Assembly (NCBI GenBank): GCA_002291955.1
Contig: DBBA01000285.1
Span: 3,529 to 20,361, forward strand
DNA length: 16,833 bases
Reading direction: 5' to 3'
Source: Rhodobacteraceae bacterium UBA996
Lineage (GTDB): Bacteria; Pseudomonadota; Alphaproteobacteria; Rhodobacterales; Rhodobacteraceae
Positions 15,040-16,833 of the stretch are shown piece by piece. A program made the translations under genes and the position numbers. A model generated the notes under the pieces. That model was not told where the DNA came from, searched no databases, and worked only from the letters and a program-made list of their open reading frames with translations. Each line of letters begins with the position of its first letter. The first letter of the stretch is position 1.

Positions 15040-15098
15040 ATGCCGACGGTTCCGCCACCGGTCCGAGGGACCGGCGGCATGGGGGGCAGACAGCCCCC
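15040..15098. repeat. Two further hairpins next to the HerA-like gene stop
   Basis: ATGCCG (15040-15045) pairs with CGGCAT (15075-15080). This encloses a perfect inner stem CCGGTCC / GGACCGG (15058-15064, 15068-15074) with loop GAG. Immediately after, GGGGGC (15082-15087) pairs with GCCCCC (15093-15098). These complete a run of five structures in the 192-base gap. Confidence 0.65.
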
Positions 15099-15113
15099 TG
15101 CCTTCGCCCCCAG

Positions 15114-16664
15114 TCAGCGCGCCTTGAACAGGCTGCCGAGGATGCCGCGCACGATGCGGCGGCCGGTGGTGCCGGTCAGTTCCTTGACCACGACCTTCGC
15201 GACGGTCTCGGTCATGCTGGCGGGTTCGCGCGGGCTGCGGCGGGGCGTGGTGCTGCGTTCGGGAGGCTGGTAGCGGCGGGTGTTGCGGAACTCCTGTTCC
15301 TCGGCCGCGGCGCGCGCCGTCTCGGCCTCGGCCCGGGCGGCGGCCTCGGCGGCTTCGGCCGCGCGGGCGGCCAGGCGTTCGTGGGCACTGTCGCGGTCCA
15401 CCGCGGTGTCGTACTTGCCCGCCACGGGGGAGGACGCGATGCGCGCCGCGCGTGCGGCCGCCTCGATCGGCCCGAGGCGCGAGGATGGCGGGCGGACCAG
15501 CGTGCGTTCGGCCACACCCGGCGCGCCCTTGGCATCGAGGAACGACGTCACCGCTTCCCCGGTGCCGACCTCGCGGATCGCGGTCGCGGTGTCGAAGGCG
15601 GGGTTCGGGCGATAGGTCTGGGCGGCGCGGGTCAGGTCCTTCTGGTCCTTGGGGGTGAAGGCGCGCAGCGCGTGCTGCACGCGGTTGCCCAGCTGCCCCA
15701 GCACCGAATCGGGCACGTCCGCGGGGTTCTGGGTGACGAAATACACCCCCACCCCCTTGGACCGGATCAGGCGGGCCACCTGTTCCACCTTGTCCACCAG
15801 CGCCTTCGGCGCATCGTCGAACAGAAGGTGCGCCTCGTCAAAGAAGAACACGAGGCGCGGCTTGTCGGGATCGCCCACCTCGGGCAGCGCCTCGAACAGT
15901 TCCGACAGGAGCCACAACAGGAACGTCGCATAGAGCCTGGGCGACTGCATCAGCCGGTCGGCCGCAAGGATCGAGATCATGCCGCGCCCGTCGGTGTCCG
16001 TGCGCATCAGGTCCGACAGCTCCAGCGCCGGTTCCCCGAACAGCTGCGCGCCCCCTTGCGTTTCCAGCACCAGAAGCGCGCGCTGGATCGCCCCGACCGA
16101 CGCGGGCGCAATGTTGCCGTAGCGCAAGGACAGCGTCTTTGCGTTCTCGCCCGTCCAGACCAGCATCGCCTGCAGGTCCTTCAGGTCCAGAAGCGGCAGT
16201 CCTTCCTCGTCGGCGGCACGGAAGGCGATGTTCAGCACGCCTTCCTGCGCGTCGGTCAGGTCCATCAGCCGCGACAAGAGAAGCGGCCCCATCTCGGACA
16301 CGGTGGTGCGCACCGGGTGGCCCTGCTGGCCGAAGATGTCCCAGAACAGGACCGGATAGCCGCGATAGGCGTAGTCCGCGTAGCAGATGGTCGCGGCGCG
16401 CTTCTGGAACGGCTCGTGCAGCTTGTGGGTCGGCGACCCGGGTTCGGACAGCCCCGACAGATCGCCCTTCACGTCCGACAGGATCACCGGCACGCCCGCA
16501 TCCGAGAACCCCTCGGCCAGGATCTGCAGCGTCACCGTCTTGCCCGTGCCGGTCGCCCCCGCGACCAGCCCGTGGCGGTTCGCCGCGCGCAGAAGCAGGT
16601 CCTGCGCCACGGCGTAGCCCGCGCCGCCGCCCCCCACGAAGATCCGGTCGCCCGCTGTCATCAT
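15114..16664 (-). CDS. HerA-like helicase-domain ATPase (DUF853/YjgR family)
   Basis: A 516-residue P-loop ATPase of the HerA/FtsK superfamily, closest to the DUF853 (E. coli YjgR) family, whose cellular role is not established. It opens with GDRIFVGGGG and has Walker A GATGTGKT (36-43), SDVKGDLSGL (63-72), a Walker B LVFFFDEAHLLFD and a later VYFVTQNPADVPDSVLGQLGNRVQHALRAFTPKDQK segment, all strong family hallmarks. About 435-475 is an Ala/Glu/Arg-rich coiled coil (AARAAEAAEAAARAEAETARAAAEEQE), followed by a basic linker and GRRIVRGILGSLFK at the end. ATG at 16664 (or 16661) is chosen for its AAGGGG ribosome-binding site. A TTG in frame at 16697 would fall inside the predicted promoter. It converges with the ligase gene across a hairpin-rich gap. 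Confidence 0.9.
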   Translation of the reverse strand: MMTAGDRIFVGGGGAGYAVAQDLLLRAANRHGLVAGATGTGKTVTLQILAEGFSDAGVPVILSDVKGDLSGLSEPGSPTHKLHEPFQKRAATICYADYAYRGYPVLFWDIFGQQGHPVRTTVSEMGPLLLSRLMDLTDAQEGVLNIAFRAADEEGLPLLDLKDLQAMLVWTGENAKTLSLRYGNIAPASVGAIQRALLVLETQGGAQLFGEPALELSDLMRTDTDGRGMISILAADRLMQSPRLYATFLLWLLSELFEALPEVGDPDKPRLVFFFDEAHLLFDDAPKALVDKVEQVARLIRSKGVGVYFVTQNPADVPDSVLGQLGNRVQHALRAFTPKDQKDLTRAAQTYRPNPAFDTATAIREVGTGEAVTSFLDAKGAPGVAERTLVRPPSSRLGPIEAAARAARIASSPVAGKYDTAVDRDSAHERLAARAAEAAEAAARAEAETARAAAEEQEFRNTRRYQPPERSTTPRRSPREPASMTETVAKVVVKELTGTTGRRIVRGILGSLFKAR

Positions 16665-16693
16665 CCCTGCCCCTTCACTATTCGCGCGGCGCG

Positions 16694-16722
16694 ACAATAC
16701 AGGGTTAACCTTTGCGTGCCAG
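16694..16722 (-). promoter_or_regulatory. Probable sigma-70 promoter of the HerA-like gene
   Basis: On the minus strand CTGGCA (16722-16717, four of six matches) and TATTGT (16699-16694, four of six) are separated by exactly 17 bases, with TG directly before the -10 box. Transcription would start near 16687, giving a leader of about 23 bases that includes AAGGGG. The spacer contains the palindrome GGTTAACC (16703-16710). This supports the ATG at 16664 as start. Confidence 0.5.
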
Positions 16723-16811
16723 TCTGTGCGGGCGAACTGTGCGCCCGTCGTCCGGTTCGCTGACTTCCTCCCTGTCAGACTGGCCGCGCCGCACTCCGGC
16801 GCGGCTTTTTT
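16719..16811 (+). ncRNA. Candidate small RNA with an anti-Shine-Dalgarno hairpin loop
   Basis: No protein gene explains the strong plus-strand terminator at 16783-16811, so a short transcript from this gap is inferred. The segment can form CCAGUCUG / CAGACUGG (16719-16726 with 16776-16783), CGGGCG / CGCCCG (16729-16734 with 16742-16747) and, just before the terminator, CUGAC / GUCAG (16760-16764 with 16774-16778). The last presents UUCCUCCCU in a nine-base loop. Loops rich in CCUCC that can pair with ribosome-binding sites are a known trait of alphaproteobacterial small RNAs, such as the CCUCCUCCC-motif RNAs of Rhodobacter. The first helix and the loop hairpin share bases, so they are alternatives. 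The 5' end is a guess, and I see no convincing plus-strand promoter. Confidence 0.4.
16783..16811 (+). terminator. Intrinsic (Rho-independent) terminator
   Basis: A perfect 9-bp stem GCCGCGCCG / CGGCGCGGC (16783-16791 and 16797-16805) with a five-base loop CACTC is followed at once by six T residues. On the minus strand no T-run follows, so it acts on plus-strand transcripts only. The nearest plus-strand gene upstream ends at 14921, which implies a transcript starting in the HerA upstream region. Confidence 0.85.
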
Positions 16812-16833
16812 CTGCCGCCGCCCTGCCGCCGCC

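Noticed and set aside
16664..16697. TTG at 16697 as the HerA-like start
   Set aside because: It falls within the predicted -10 box, while ATG 16664 has a good ribosome-binding site and starts the family N-terminus.
16703..16710. GGTTAACC palindrome as a CtrA-type regulatory site
   Set aside because: Only one TTAA half-site is present; the second, seven bases away, is missing, so the match is not specific.
14976..16763. Plus-strand open frame of 595 codons opposite the HerA-like gene
   Set aside because: It reads through the hairpin cluster and the opposite strand of a well-conserved ATPase, and has no recognisable features.

Overview
The window is very GC-rich bacterial DNA with tightly packed genes and 4-base start/stop overlaps. 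Gene content and protein style point to an alphaproteobacterium of the Rhodobacteraceae (order Rhodobacterales). That assignment is inferred from family resemblance and recalled neighbourhoods, not from a database search. I found no tRNA, rRNA, CRISPR array, insertion sequence or phage gene. Most of the window is core chromosomal housekeeping DNA, and no stretch longer than about 200 bases lacks a gene.

Layout. The left edge (1-527, minus) holds the first 175 codons of a DegT/DnrJ/EryC1-type aminotransferase, running off the window through a suspicious poly-G/C stretch. Divergent from it, 673-6249 (plus) is a tight operon. It encodes an MCE-type lipid transporter (STAS-fused MlaE permease, MlaF ATPase, an unusually long MlaD with one MCE domain, and a PqiC-like lipoprotein), followed 4 bases later by a phosphomannomutase. 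Convergent with it, 6254-7370 (minus) is a THUMP-domain 23S rRNA methyltransferase, preceded by a UPF0173 metallo-beta-lactamase-fold hydrolase. A membrane ceramidase-family protein diverges from the hydrolase.

The second plus-strand block is gatC-gatA (tRNA amidotransferase subunits; gatB is not here), a lipoprotein with an Excalibur-like calcium motif, and an AmpD-type peptidoglycan amidase that apparently starts at CTG. Next comes a two-gene DNA-repair unit: a ligase-associated exonuclease overlapping an ATP-dependent DNA ligase. A HerA/YjgR-type ATPase converges on the ligase from the right.

Non-coding signals. A short intergenic element (GC hairpin, ACCCCCG, TATTTGG, then GGATGAAGTGG) occurs nearly identically after two different genes. 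Two related copies are fused head-to-head inside a cluster of hairpins between the convergent ligase and HerA genes. At the right edge a plus-strand segment ends in a near-perfect intrinsic terminator. Just before it a hairpin exposes UUCCUCCCU, an anti-Shine-Dalgarno sequence. This looks like a small regulatory RNA divergent from the HerA gene and is the best candidate for something undescribed here. The likely CTG start of the amidase and the roughly 430-residue helical extension of MlaD are the next most interesting points.
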